Shown in pieces: positions 24,005-35,488 of a stretch of DNA of 64,000 nt. The notes under the pieces were generated by a model. That model searched no databases and was not told the origin of the DNA. It worked only from the letters and a program-made list of their open reading frames with translations. The stretch is from Casuarina equisetifolia (taxonomy: Eukaryota > Streptophyta > Magnoliopsida > Fagales > Casuarinaceae), in the NCBI GenBank assembly GCA_028551475.1, contig CM052355.1, positions 5,642,001 to 5,706,000 on the forward strand, in the 5' to 3' direction. Numbering within the stretch: position 1 is the stretch's first letter; the number at the start of each line of letters is the position of its first letter. The position numbers were made by a program, and so were the translations under genes.

Positions 24005-25120
24005 GAAAAATTTTCCTTTCTAACAACAATAAACTTGAGGATTCTCGTCCATACGCTACTTCAAAAGTTCTCACTTAATCAATATCGGAGATGATCACTT
24101 GTAAAATATTTTAAATATATTTCTAGATATTTACTCACAATTTCCATCATATCACTAGTCTATGAGTGATATATTGAGGAGTAATTAAATTTGGTACCTT
24201 GTATTTGGAAAAAGCTCCTTTTAAAAATTACTTTTGAAAACCATATCCCAAACACGGACAATGTTGAATGGCATTTCACGAAGCTTCAAAACATTTTCAT
24301 AAAAATACATGGGCTACCGTTGTAGCTGAATGAGGACGTGAGATGGTCATAAAGTAAGCCACCTTGGAAATTCAGTCCACCACCATGAAAATTACTAATT
24401 TTCTTTCTGTCAGTGAAGGTCCTTCCACAAAATCATAAATAATTCATTCCAAGTGTAAGTAGGAATTAACAATGGAAGAGCATTTTCCCGCTTAATTCAG
24501 TTTAAGAAATGTTTAGGGTTTTAGGTTTTAGAGCACTTTAAAAATTAAATGTGAGAAGTGATAGATGGATTAATTTTTATTCCAAAAACTTTGAAAAATT
24601 TGCCTTTCTAACAACAATAAACTCGGAGGTTTTCATCCATATACTACTTCAAAAGTGCTTGCTTAATTAATATCAGGGATGAACACTTGTAAAAAAAATT
24701 TACTCGCAATTTCTGTCAAATCAGAAGTCTAGGGGTGATGTATTGAGGAGTAATTAAATTTGGTAACTTGTAGTTGGAAAAAAATTCCTTTTAAAAATTA
24801 CTTGTGAAAACTAGATGCCAAACACGAACAATGGTGAATGGCATTTCACGAAGCTTCAAAATATTTTCATAAAAATACGTGGGCTACCACTGCAGCTATA
24901 TAAGAACGAGAGATGGTCATAAATTAAGCCACCTTGGTAAAAGTCTTTTCACAAAATTCATAGATAATTCAGTCTAAGTATAATTAGGAATTGGCGATGG
25001 AAGAACATTTTCCCTCTTAATTCAGTTTAAGAAATGTTTAGAGTTTTAGGTTTGAGGGCACTCTAAAATTGAACCTGAGAAGTGATAGATGGATTAATTT
25101 ACATTCCAAAAAACCTTAAG
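24005..25120 (-). mobile_element. Two direct copies of a degraded Ty3/gypsy integrase segment
   Basis: Copy A (24005-24593) and copy B (24591-25120) share long runs such as CTTTCTAACAACAATAAACT, GAGGAGTAATTAAATTTGG, GAATGGCATTTCACGAAGCT and GAGAAGTGATAGATGGATTAA. On the minus strand copy A contains a readable integrase-core stretch: VIFMVVD, then ISKVAYFMTISRPHSATTV, at about 24445-24320, interrupted by stops. This is the DDE-domain segment around the first catalytic Asp of gypsy integrases. No other element parts or LTRs were identified. Both copies are dead; the direct duplication is older than much of the decay. Confidence 0.75.
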
Positions 25121-25717
25121 GCGTGGTTTCCGAAATTAAAGAAATAAATATTCATTTGAAGTAAAAATAAACATTGCTCCATAGTGGCTATAAGTGGTGA
25201 TTAGTAGCTCCATGGTGTTTGTTCAACGGCTCTGATGATCGTTTTGGTGCTAAAACTTGCCATCGTGGTCAATGACGCCCTCATATTTGAATTTGTTTCT
25301 CTTTTCGGTTTTCTTTTTATATTAATCACTGATTAACGATTCGTGAAAATGTGGGTTTTCGTTTTTTCTAATTGTTTGAAGAATACGTTATTAGTGGTAT
25401 CACGTTTGAAAATCGGTTCGATAAACTGGAATTTGCATTTGAGGCAAAGTTTTTTCTTTAACGTCTTCGCATACAATGCCCACTAGTTTGCAACCCGGAA
25501 TTGCAAGATGAGCCGGACATCCTTGGGCCGACCTGCAACAAGAACAAAAACCCATTACCTGGTGCACGTTTGTCTTATTTATGCTGGGCGAATTTTGGAC
25601 CACAGCTTCCATCGAAGGTTGTCATAAAGAAGGGCCTCGAATTTTTGGCTTTGCTTGCTTGCTGAAAGTTGAGGTGGTCCAAACATCAATTAACCTCCAA
25701 AATCTTGATGCAACTCC

Positions 25718-26015
25718 GCGACGTGTTGGGATGAGATCTCCCGGTCATTGTGAAAAGCTCCTTTTTGGCTATGTTTTTCTTTCTATCTGATCACAAATTT
25801 GTCTTTTCCTACATCGCTCGACGCTCTTGCACCGCTCGTTTAAGGCATTATCCTGAAGATATAAGACGTCGCGTACTGAAATATCAGCTACGAATCCATG
25901 TCCATTTTCACATCGTTTTCGGACACGTTTGGGCACTCGTCTGGCATCGACTCGTGGGCTGTTCATTATTGACATCGGATGTCCATGTCCAGACCCTCAT
26001 TATTGAGCTCTTTAT
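25718..26015 (+). repeat. Segmental duplication block, copy B (partner 17220-17530)
   Basis: Partner of 17220-17530, with the same ordered landmarks. It is followed further on (27360-27690) by a second similar stretch matching 17965-18140, which shares CAAAATAGACTAGAAGTCC and the CCGACAG-CAAGCCG motif. The two units therefore share at least 900 bp of upstream DNA, interrupted by unrelated insertions. Confidence 0.8.
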
Positions 26016-26080
26016 TATATCTCCTTTTTTCTTTAAAACCAGATAATCTTTTGGAGAAGCAATTTCCGATGCCCACCAGT

Positions 26081-26162
26081 CGTCGGAAACAGGTCTATGA
26101 GACCTGCTCGTGCATGGTACTCGTCGGAAACAGGTCTATGAGACCTGATCGTGCATGGTACT
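26081..26162 (+). repeat. 41-bp tandem repeat x2 with internal palindrome
   Basis: Units 26081-26121 and 26122-26162 differ by one base (CTGCTCG versus CTGATCG). Each contains AGGTCTATGAGACCT, a 6-bp inverted repeat around ATG. The near identity implies a recent duplication. Confidence 0.95.
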
Positions 26163-27662
26163 GAGAATAGTACGGGCGACCAGAAAAGCTTAAGAAAATA
26201 TTTTTTAGAACTCGAGACTGGGTTTCTGAAAAGGCCATGGAGTGAAACCTTTTGGCCTGAGTGTGTTGCGTGCAGCTTCGAGTCCTTTTTAGGGTTTCGG
26301 GTATTAACAAGCACAGTTCTTTTTCATTCCACACGCCGAGCCAACCTTGTGTGTTGTGTTTCTGGACTTGGGAATAAGTTTTCGTCAACGTTCTACCAGT
26401 TGTCTGCAAAATTATTTTTTCCTCAGCCTGAAAACAGTTTTTTTATGGCATTCACCTATTACAATCTAATCCTTTTTTTATTTTTATTTTTTTTGGGTTG
26501 GAGGTTTCTAATCCACTGTTCTATATTTTCGCTTGGGCAGGTCAATTTTATGAAACTTTTCTTCGAGTTCTGTCTAGTCAGAGTGGTCCAACTGAAGGAC
26601 CTTCGCGATAGATTCTATTGAATCACTCCCTGCCGCACATGGAGTTTCCTACTCCAAACGGCAATGGTTATTCACGAGGATGGGTCTCCTTGCCCTTCGG
26701 CTGACTCTAAAACCTTCCAAAACACGGTACGACCAGTTCTAAAGCTCTCTGGTCACCCTCCAAACCCCAACCCAAGGCAACTAGGTGAGGACCGAACTCC
26801 GGAAATGCCATCCCATCACTATTCTCGACCCCCCTTAGCCTTTTGTTCCAACTCCTCATTTCAACGGGTCTTTTATTTTATGAATGTCTGCCTTTTACTT
26901 TTTTACCCGAATTCAAACAGAGATTTAAAAGAAAAATTAAAAACTACATACTCTCTCTTACAAGTCCATGGTCTAACAACTGTTTTTGAAACAAGTAACA
27001 AACAGAGGTTTGGTGGAACTTAAGTAAGGTCAGTCTGGTTGAACACAGACATACGTATTGACCTAGATTTTAGGTTCATGATTTTTTTTCTTACAAAAAA
27101 TCTTTTAACGTTGAATTTTGTTGTCCACAGATAATTATTCCCGTTAGAATTTAGTAAAGTGGTTGGGTACAAGCTCGAAGTTTCTGATTTTACGTACTGT
27201 TAAAATCCAACGCCTGATACGATATGTCTGAAAAGCTGTTTTGACACCAAAGTTCGAGGATAATGATTGTCGGCGTGGCTTGTGCCTGATACGTGGCATT
27301 CTCCTATTGGTTTGGAGACTGATTGAGTGTGTTCGGCGGTGATGGTCGGTTCGTGAAAACAGAAACGTGAGTCACATCAGCTTATAACGGGAGGTCATCG
27401 ATTCTTCACCAAAAGTGCAATTCGGTGCAGAGACTTCTTCTCCTTCGATATAGAAAGTTAAAGAACCAACCTAAGAAAGAGAGGGCTGGGTGATAGAATG
27501 ATGGATTTATTGAGTAAATACTACACCAACTTGACTTTCTTTCTTCTTTTCTTCGTTTCGAGCTACTATGCCGACAGACAAGCCGCACTAACTTTGTGGT
27601 GTTGCAAAATAGACTAGAAGTCCTGTTCTTGGCTCACAAACTTTCCAAAGGACGGCATATGT

Positions 27663-27933
27663 GGTCGGCAACAGTTCTTCGAACATTTCCTAGTGGGTAA
27701 GTTTGGTGACCGACGAAACTTGCATGGCTCCAATGGGGTTACTTCAACAATCACTTCCACCAATTTCTTTTTACAGCGTATCTTGAGACAAGCATATCAA
27801 ACACCAGTCTACCCGATTTAATCGATCTTTGGTCGGCAACAGTTCTTCGCACGATTTCCAAGTCAGTAAAGCTTGGTGACAGACGAAGCTTCATGGCTCT
27901 CCAATGGGGTTGCTTCAACAATCATTGTTCCAT
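27663..27933 (+). repeat. Direct repeat, about 100 bp, period 168
   Basis: Copies at 27663-27759 and 27831-27933 share GGTCGGCAACAGTTCTTCG, TTGGTGAC, CAATGGGGTT and CTTCAACAATCA in order. The first also matches the 18.1-kb region upstream of pseudogene 1 through its 5' flank. Confidence 0.85.
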
Positions 27934-29549
27934 TATTTAAATATGCCTTTCTGTAATATTTAATACCTAAAGGTAGTCTAAAAAAAGTGTATGAGCAAAA
28001 CATGGATAAACTAAATTTAAGAACTTGTAAAAATGGTGAAATGATCAGTGGGCGTTGAACGAATATTGAAAAACATCAGGATGGTGCATCCATAGCACAG
28101 CCTGGCAGATTCTTCAGGGAGCATAACCCGGTGATCGCCCAAGAAACAGAAAAAAAAAAAAAAATTGTGGTAGGCGCTGAAAGAACAGTCACTGAACGAG
28201 CTGAAAGACAAACCGCGTGAGTTCGAGCAGAGACAGCCAAGGGTGCGGTGCTTGTCATGACAATTCTACCTGCAATTGTCTCATGTTTCATGGGGCCCCC
28301 GAAATCCTTCAAGCCGAGTGGACAATCTTCGCCACGATTATTTAATGCCGTCTCCCCAACCGCCCAGATGAAAAGCGGTTCAGTCCGTGAAGTAACAGCG
28401 GCGTCTTCAGAAACCGAGCAGTGTAGCTCCAAAAGCATCCCCTTTTAGGCAAGTTTATTAACACTTCATCACCATTTAAATACAGCAACTAGTTCTGGGC
28501 AAGCTGAGTTTTGGTACAGAAAAAGGAAGCGTTCGGTGCCTGTCGAACGCTAACCACTCCCATTTTCTCGAGAATCATGTAGTGGGAAGGCTTATAAATA
28601 ATTTAAATCTAAATTTATGTCTTTAACTTATAAGGTTTCTCTTTTGCATGTCACCGTTGTCCTTCTTCGAAATTAGCAAAAGCAAAAATATTAACAAAAT
28701 CACAAATTGAGGACAAAAGCCGATAGGTTCAAAAGCTGCATCGCCACAACTAGGCTACCGTGTGCATGGTACTACGTCTGACTACAATTAATTTTCCTTG
28801 AAGGACACTCCACACTCCACCGGGGAAGGGTTCAAAGCACTCGAGTCTGGGAAGACGTCATCCAAATAAGTGTCCGTTGAACTTCGTTGGGCCCACTTCT
28901 CAACGTTACACAGCTAGGCCGCCAAGCCCTCCGAAGCCACCAGTTCTCGGACGGAATAAGCAACACGTGATGCAGAACCATCCGCTTCCACCTTCTATCC
29001 GCGCTCTCGCATTTAAGACACCTAACCTTTTTGTGCATTTCCTGTTACAAGGCCAAATTACTGTGAACGGTGGAGTTAACAGTGTTCTGTGACTCTCCTC
29101 TGCTTCCCCCATACGTGCTCCGCGTTGTCCGCTGGGTTGTTCTTTTAATTTTCCAACCAATCAATACCCAAGAAGACTCGAGAGTCTCGAGTACCGGAAA
29201 CTAATGAGGTCGCTTTCCACGGGGTTAAAATTTTTGAGATTATGGTCATCTTACGGCTAACCAGAGGGCAAGAGAGAAAAAAAAAAAAAAAAAAAAAAAA
29301 CAGCCACAAGTGCGGTGGAGAAGTCATGAGAGTACATGCAGGAAAGAGAGACAGAGAAATTAAATGAGTTAAAGTGGGGGGTGGGCGTGGCAAAGTCAGA
29401 TAGGTTCGGTGAGGGCAAAAGACACCAAAAAGCTGGTGTCTCGTGCCACTGCTCAGCCCTCAAATTGCAGTAATTAATTCTTAATCTCTCCTGTTTAAAC
29501 CAAAACCGCTAGATTTGTCTCTTCCCACTATTTCTGATTCGTCTTCCAT

Positions 29550-29555
29550 TATATA
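29550..29555 (+). promoter_or_regulatory. TATA box of PIP2
   Basis: TATATA followed by CCCCCCACAAGGCC lies 132 bp before the ATG. The same TATA plus C-run layout recurs before pseudogene 1 (ATATAAACCCCCCC) and pseudogene 3 (AAATACCCCC), which supports it as the core promoter. Confidence 0.7.
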
Positions 29556-29591
29556 CCCCCCACAAGGCCTTAAATTCATCCACTACCAGAG

Positions 29592-29593
<2 letters not shown>

Positions 29594-29623
<30 letters not shown>
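29594..29623 (+). repeat. (CT)n microsatellite in PIP2 5' UTR
   Basis: About 15 CT units between the TATA box and the ATG. CT-rich leaders are common in highly expressed plant genes; the pseudogene copies have shorter or T-rich versions. Confidence 0.95.
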
Positions 29624-29625
<2 letters not shown>

Positions 29626-29686
29626 CCATCATCCTCTGTTCTCTGTCTCTTGGTTGTATTATTTTCTCTGTTTTCTTTTGAGTTTC

Positions 29687-31940
29687 ATGGCCAAGGACGC
29701 GGTGGCAGAACATGGCTCTTTCTCGGGCAAGGACTACCACGACCCACCTCCGGCACCGCTCTTCGATGCTGTGGAGATCACGAAGTGGTCCTTCTACAGG
29801 GCTGTAATAGCTGAGTTTATAGCCACTTTGCTCTTCCTGTATGTAACAGTGCTCACGGTGATCGGATACAAGAGACAGACTGACCCTCTCGCGAATACCA
29901 GCCCTGACGCTGCCTGTGCTGGGGTTGGGATTCTAGGGATCGCGTGGGCGTTCGGTGGCATGATCTTTATTCTTGTTTACTGCACTGCTGGGATTTCAGG
30001 TGCCTTTTCTCTTGCTCTTCCTTGTTGCCATTTTTTCTGTGTTGACTATTCTGCTTGTGTTCACATATATGTTTGCTTCCATGCAAAACAGTTTTCCATG
30101 TATATTTCAGTTAGGGTTTTTTTAGTAGATTTTTCTTTCTGCGTTTCTTATTAAGTCTGTGATTCTCTATACTTGACCTCTCTCCATAAAATGTAGACGT
30201 TAAGCTGTTGGAGTTTTAAGCTATAGTTATTCTCGGAATTTCTTTTTCTAGATCCTTGTTCCTATTCTCATCAGCATGTTGTGAGGCTCTGGTTCTTTAC
30301 TTGTTTATCTTTCTTCTCAATCCTCCAAGCATCCAGCCACAGTGTGAGGCTCAGGCTCGTCAAACTTGTTTTAAGGATGAACAATTTAGAAAACCAAGCA
30401 CTGGATTCGAAAGTTTCTTGAAAATTTCAGGATCAAGTCTTGCCAAATATCAAGTATATTCATTCGACGGGGAATGTTTCTTGAGAAAGGACTTTTGGCT
30501 GCTAATTTTGGTTAGTTTCCGTTCTCGTTAACATCTTTTACTTCCCACTCAGGAGGTCACATTAACCCGGCAGTGACGTTTGGGCTGTTCTTGGCTCGTA
30601 AGGTGTCCCTGGTGCGGGCCGTTTCGTACATGGTAGCTCAGTGCTTGGGAGCCATCTGTGGAGTTGGCCTCGTCAAGGCCTTTAACAAGTCTTTCTACCA
30701 GAGGTACGGAGGTGGTGCCAACATGCTTGATGATGGGTACACCACCGGCGTCGGATTGGGTGCGGAGATAATCGGGACTTTCGTACTTGTGTACACCGTG
30801 TTCTCTGCCACTGATCCTAAGAGGAATGCTAGAGATTCCCATGTTCCGGTACTCCCCTTAACACTCTGCCTGTCGAGAAATGTCGGAATTATTTTTCGAA
30901 ATCTCATGTGTTGATTTTAAGTTCAATGCCCCGAGATTTACTCAGTAAGCCATTTTAGCTTCTTTCTATACAGAAACCCCTCGAATGAAAGGACTAACAA
31001 GGGATTTCACGTATAGTTAATTAACCCTAACCCTTCTGTTTAGCTCAGTTCTTTCCAGTCGCTTGCTTCAATAATTTCAGAACAGATATTAGTTAACGGT
31101 TGGGCACGCAGGACCATGATTTTTTTCTTCTCCTGATTTTAACGTGTTGGGTGTAAGCTTTCCAGAAACTACCAATATGTTGTCTCCATACCTGGGAAGT
31201 ATCATGGTTTTTAATCACTTTTTCCTTCCTTTTAGCTTTTGTCTTTTTCCGTGCGGGGTGGGTTGGGGGGGGGGGGGGGGTGGGGGGGCGGTGTTTGAAA
31301 GTATGGGTTAGATTCTCTTAGATATTATGAGAGGTGGTGATGATTTCATTCGCCGATTGACGCACAATGGTAATGTTGCGTTCGTCCACTGCGTGGTGTG
31401 GCTGGGGGTGCATGGCGTAGCGTTTGCTGCAAGATGCAAGGGTCACCTCTAATTTGTTGTCTTTCCAGAAAGTGATTCTGCTTTTCAAAGGGCAGTCTTT
31501 GGTGGTTTTGTGCCTTTTTCTTAAACCAGAAATGATTTCGCATTATGCATTAATATTATCTTGAAATTGTGTACTTTCCCAAATCCAAGGTTTTGGCTCC
31601 ACTCCCAATTGGATTCGCAGTCTTCATGGTTCATTTGGCTACCATTCCAATCACCGGCACTGGCATCAACCCCGCAAGAAGCCTTGGAGCTGCTGTTATC
31701 TACAACATGGATAAAGCTTGGAATGACCAAGTTAGTTTATCTTTCCTCCATTGTTGATAAGATAGCATAATTGTGTTATTGAATTCTTCTCACTTTTTTC
31801 TTTTTGGTTTGTTTTTGCAGTGGCTCTTTTGGGTTGGACCATTCATTGGTGCAGCCATTGCAGCTTTTTATTACCAGTTCATCTTAAGAGCAGGTGCTGT
31901 GAAAGCTCTTGGATCATTCAGGAGCAACCCCACTATTTGA
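29687..31940 (+). CDS. Plasma-membrane aquaporin, PIP2 subgroup (intact)
   Basis: Water channel (possibly also H2O2/CO2) of the plasma membrane, a tetramer of six-helix monomers. Four exons, the usual PIP arrangement: 29687-29999, 30553-30848, 31590-31730, 31821-31940; 870 nt, 289 residues, all phases consistent. The short N-terminus [17 protein letters not shown] and the C-terminal Ser site GSFRSNPTI indicate PIP2 rather than PIP1. Both half-helices are intact: [11 protein letters not shown] and [15 protein letters not shown]. The selectivity filter reads as the PIP type: Phe in helix 1, His in FMVHLATIP, the loop-E residues and Arg after the second NPA. The loop-D gating His is in [12 protein letters not shown], and the plant signature [20 protein letters not shown] is present. 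Three broken relatives lie 8-11 kb upstream. Confidence 0.96.
31265..31288 (+). repeat. Poly-G tract in PIP2 intron 2
   Basis: Sixteen Gs, one T, then seven Gs. This strand could form a G-quadruplex in the transcript and the tract is prone to sequencing or assembly error. Confidence 0.9.
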
Positions 31941-34900
31941 GAGAACAATATGTGAAAGTCTGTCTGGCTGTCTCAGTTTCCTTGTCATGAGAGGGTTGAG
32001 GAAAAGTGTCGATGAGAAGATGGAGCTCCTGCTCTCCCCCCTGTCCTCCCCCTCCCACTTGTCCGTTTGACTCTTCTTTGAACTAGTTATATTATTGAGT
32101 AAAGTTTGAGTTGTGTCATTTTCTCTACTTTTCTAATGTCTCAATCTAGTCATATTAAATAATGGTGGAGTAATGAAATGAATTACTTAGAAAGATTAAA
32201 AAGGAAAATGATGTAGAAAAGTCATCTATTTAACGGATCATTTTGTTTCAATCAACGTCAAGATGGAGAAAAATCATGGCGTAGCAAGTCTTAGCCCATG
32301 AAAGAGAAATAAGGAGAAAAATCAACACCACAAAACAAACCTCAGCTGTCAGATTCGATGGGCCTGACTTACCATGTTCATGATGTTATTGCTTGATTTG
32401 CTGAATCGGCGGACAAACGCTCCACGTGAATGTTGCCCCCCCCCTTTTGTCGGCTAATAACTACATTCTGGAATCAAATTTACACTCATTTCACTGGCCG
32501 AGAACGTGGTTGATACAATCTCCCGCACAGTGTTGATGCCACTTGTCAGCCTCTACGGGGCCCCTACTTCAGCTCTCATCTTCTCTTTGTTCTTCTCTTC
32601 TGCTTCTTTTTCTTCAAACTCTGGATAGCCATCCAGTCTGCTTCTCAACACTCATGCAACAGAAACTATGATATCGCACTTAAGTTAAAATGAAAAATGG
32701 CTTGCTTTGATCTCTCTGGAGAAACAAAAAGCTCATCCTTAGCTTATTTTCGGAGGACGCAGCGGGTTACCTCAGGCAAGCAAACTTCCTCAATCCATAG
32801 AAGAAAATAAAAAAAGAGGACGAAGGACCATCCTGGACCCACAGAAAGCAAAGCATGAATAGCTCAAGAGGTCGAGACCATCCGTGCTAGCTGTTGCTGA
32901 CCACCGCAAGAATCATGTGGAGCCCGAGCACAGGGCAGAGGACTAGATGGGCCTTTTCTCAAGACATGTAGCCTATTAGCTTCGCTGTTTTTAATTAAAC
33001 AAGTACATCGGAAGTTCAATTTGGGCCAGGACCGAAAAGACTAGTTTCGGCTCTTCCCGATATCGTTTGGGTCTTTTAGGGCCGGGGAGAAAGGACATAC
33101 TTGCAATACACTTGGATTCAGCTGGCATATGAAAGAGAAAAGAAAGCTCCGCCCAGGTTTTCTCCCTTAAAATAAAAAAAAAAAATTACCTTCCAGCAGT
33201 AAGTGAGATTTTAGAGAATACTATAGCAGTAACAAAAGGCGACATAGTTATCTTATATAACTTTTTATTCGTGGACCAAATTCTCAAAGGTCTTGTCACT
33301 TCAGTGGGCTTCACCAGTGGCCAGGCCTGACATGGTGCTGCCACGTGCTCTCTCTTTTTTTCAACCGACGCATAGATCCCTGTGGTGGACCGCGTGTTTG
33401 ATCGATTTCCATAGCTGCAACACCCAGGCTACCTTTAGAAGGAAAGAAGATGTTGATGGGTTTTCCTGGTAAGATGGGTCTCTGCTTTTGGTGAAATGTC
33501 TTTTTACATCTGTACTGATTAGGCCTTTGGGCAACCACTGGGCCGAAGAAAAGAAAAAGGAATAGTGTGAGCATAGTCCTTGCACCTTGCTTTTACCCGG
33601 AAGCGTGGTCCCCTTCCCTTGTTGGAAGCCACATCTTGATGGCTTACCCAAGCTTTCGTTGATCGTTGATCGTTGATCCTATCGTGCTCTGATTAATCGC
33701 CCATCCTGATTTGACTTTTCCTTATTCTGGTAACCATTCGTAGTTGAGTAAAATGATAGGACTTGTTTGTAACTATAGAGAGTAAAGATACAGTACTAGT
33801 TATTACCTAATGAAGAATTGGTAACTTAGGCCGTTAGATCCATAATGGAGCTGCTGTGAGCTTAGTTCGCAGCAATGGCATATTGGATTTTAAAATTAAG
33901 GCAACTTACGGGTCTCTGTTAGTGCAACCTTTTTTTAGGAAGGATGAGCTTCAAGTACATTTTTCTCTCTCTCTCTCTCTTTCTCTTTCTCTTTCTATTA
34001 AGAGAATGTTTAGGCAGTCCATCAATTCAGTGCGCAATAAAAGCAGGGATAAAAAAAGCATCTTGTGAAACTTCCATCAATCAGCCTTGTCGCCCTCATT
34101 TTTCTTGGACCGGCCAAGTGACCCACACACAGCAGGCTTATCTCATTATGGAGTCTTCAAAGCAAAAAAGATGCGATGGATTTATCCCATCATGTAAGAG
34201 AGCGCGTGCAAGTTCCCATCATTTCGTCCGTAGCTTTGAGAAGAGAAGACTCTTACAATCTCTTACTCTCCCACTTCTTCACTCTTACAATGAATTCATA
34301 CCCAAAAACACACCATGAAAGCAGCCTAGCACCTTGGATCAAAGCTTTATTAGCGACGAAACCCTTGTAGAGAGACAACCTCTGTGTCTCTTCTCTTCTC
34401 TTCTCTTCTCTTCTCCTGTGTCGTGTAACGTGCTGTCGCACTTCCTCTAGACCCAACCTCGACCCCTGTCCCCGGCTTTCAAAAGTTGATTCCCAGCGCC
34501 TAACAAAAAGCTTGTGGAAAGCAAAGCGAAGTTCGGAGAAACCGAAGCGTAAAAATGATTGTTATCCGCTAGAGGGGAAGCATGGCACCAATCACTACCT
34601 TTCTCTGCTTCCTTCTTTCTACACTTAGTTTGTTTTCAGTTCCTCAGCCGTGGACAGTTAACAGCTTCACTCCCGAGATTCACTTGTCGTTTTCGCCTCT
34701 GGGATTTGGTCTTTTGCATCCACATTTTCTTGCCTTCGCGTAAGTTACTAAGATGGTTTGTCAGGATGCGATTTGGGTGAAGCTGGCTGTTAGTTCACTT
34801 GAAGCCACTACCACCAGGCTCCTCTTGACATGGAAGATGCAGGTTAGGCTTATGTTGAGCCAAGCATAACCGCAAGTTATGTAACCAATGTTTTAGACAG

Positions 34901-35425
34901 ATTTGTCAGACTTCCTGGTGCATCAATGCCTCCTTTTCGTGTCATTTTTAACAGTATTTAGTCACTCTTCTTACAATATATAAGCATGTACTGTCGGTAT
35001 CTCTTGGTTTGGGACTTGGACAATCATGTTTGTTTCCATGTAACATAATCGAGAAAGTTTTTTAAAGAAATTAATTAGTTTCCTGTCTTGTAGAATGGTT
35101 TGGAGGGAGGAAAAAAAAAAGAGAGAGAGAAGTTATGAAAAGTAGTTTATCTTTTTGTGCTGGAAAAGCAAACTTCTGAGCAACGGACTAGACGAGATTT
35201 AGGAGAAACTGAAGGGTCAATTTGGTCTTTTCGGGTGGGGGGGCCTTCTTTCGAGTTTGCGTATCGACACGGCATACGGTTGAATATCGTCTTTCTGGGT
35301 CCTTCATTCTTAGAATTATCCTCTGAAATTGATGCGTCTCTGTATCTTTTTATGAATCGGATCTTTTAGTGGGATATTTGAAGGTCAAATCGAGTTGGGC
35401 TAGAACAGAGAGAACTAGAGAGAGG

Positions 35426-35485
<60 letters not shown>

Positions 35486-35488
35486 GAG
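31941..35488. other. Intergenic: PIP2 3' UTR to Cys-rich gene 5' UTR
   Basis: 3.5 kb with no gene recognised. It contains small repeats: CGTTGATC x3 near 33657-33678, (CTTCT)n at 34387-34415, and the (GA)n leader at the end. Some of 34.4-35.4 kb is probably promoter or an untranslated exon of the downstream gene; no splice pair could be fixed. Confidence 0.5.
35415..35488 (+). repeat. (GA)n microsatellite abutting a start codon
   Basis: About 74 bp of GA repeats with two GG interruptions, ending directly at ATG 35489. It would form the last part of the 5' UTR of the Cys-rich gene. A GA-repeat leader is a plausible GAGA-factor (BBR/BPC) site; this is inferred. Confidence 0.9.

Larger units (their letters stand above)
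25121..29548. other. Intergenic region upstream of PIP2; repeats, no supported gene
   Basis: Contains the duplicated block 25718-26015, a 41-bp tandem repeat, an 85-100-bp direct repeat at 27.7-27.9 kb and the distal PIP2 promoter block 28855-28960. Reading frames of 120-156 codons at 26151-26621 (+) and 28438-28076 (-) have no recognisable domain and are not called as genes. Confidence 0.55.

Noticed and set aside
26151..26621. Plus-strand frame of 156 codons starting in the 41-bp repeat
   Set aside because: Low-complexity Phe/Leu-rich translation and a start inside a tandem repeat; no homologue recognised.
28076..28438. Minus-strand frame of 120 codons
   Set aside because: No recognised domain, runs through an A-tract giving poly-Phe, no splice or start context; not enough to call a gene.
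3311..34456. Several 60-110-codon frames in 31.9-35.4 kb (for example 33311-33651 minus and 33944-34318 plus)
   Set aside because: No conserved domains and composition of non-coding DNA; they overlap CT and CTTCT repeats.
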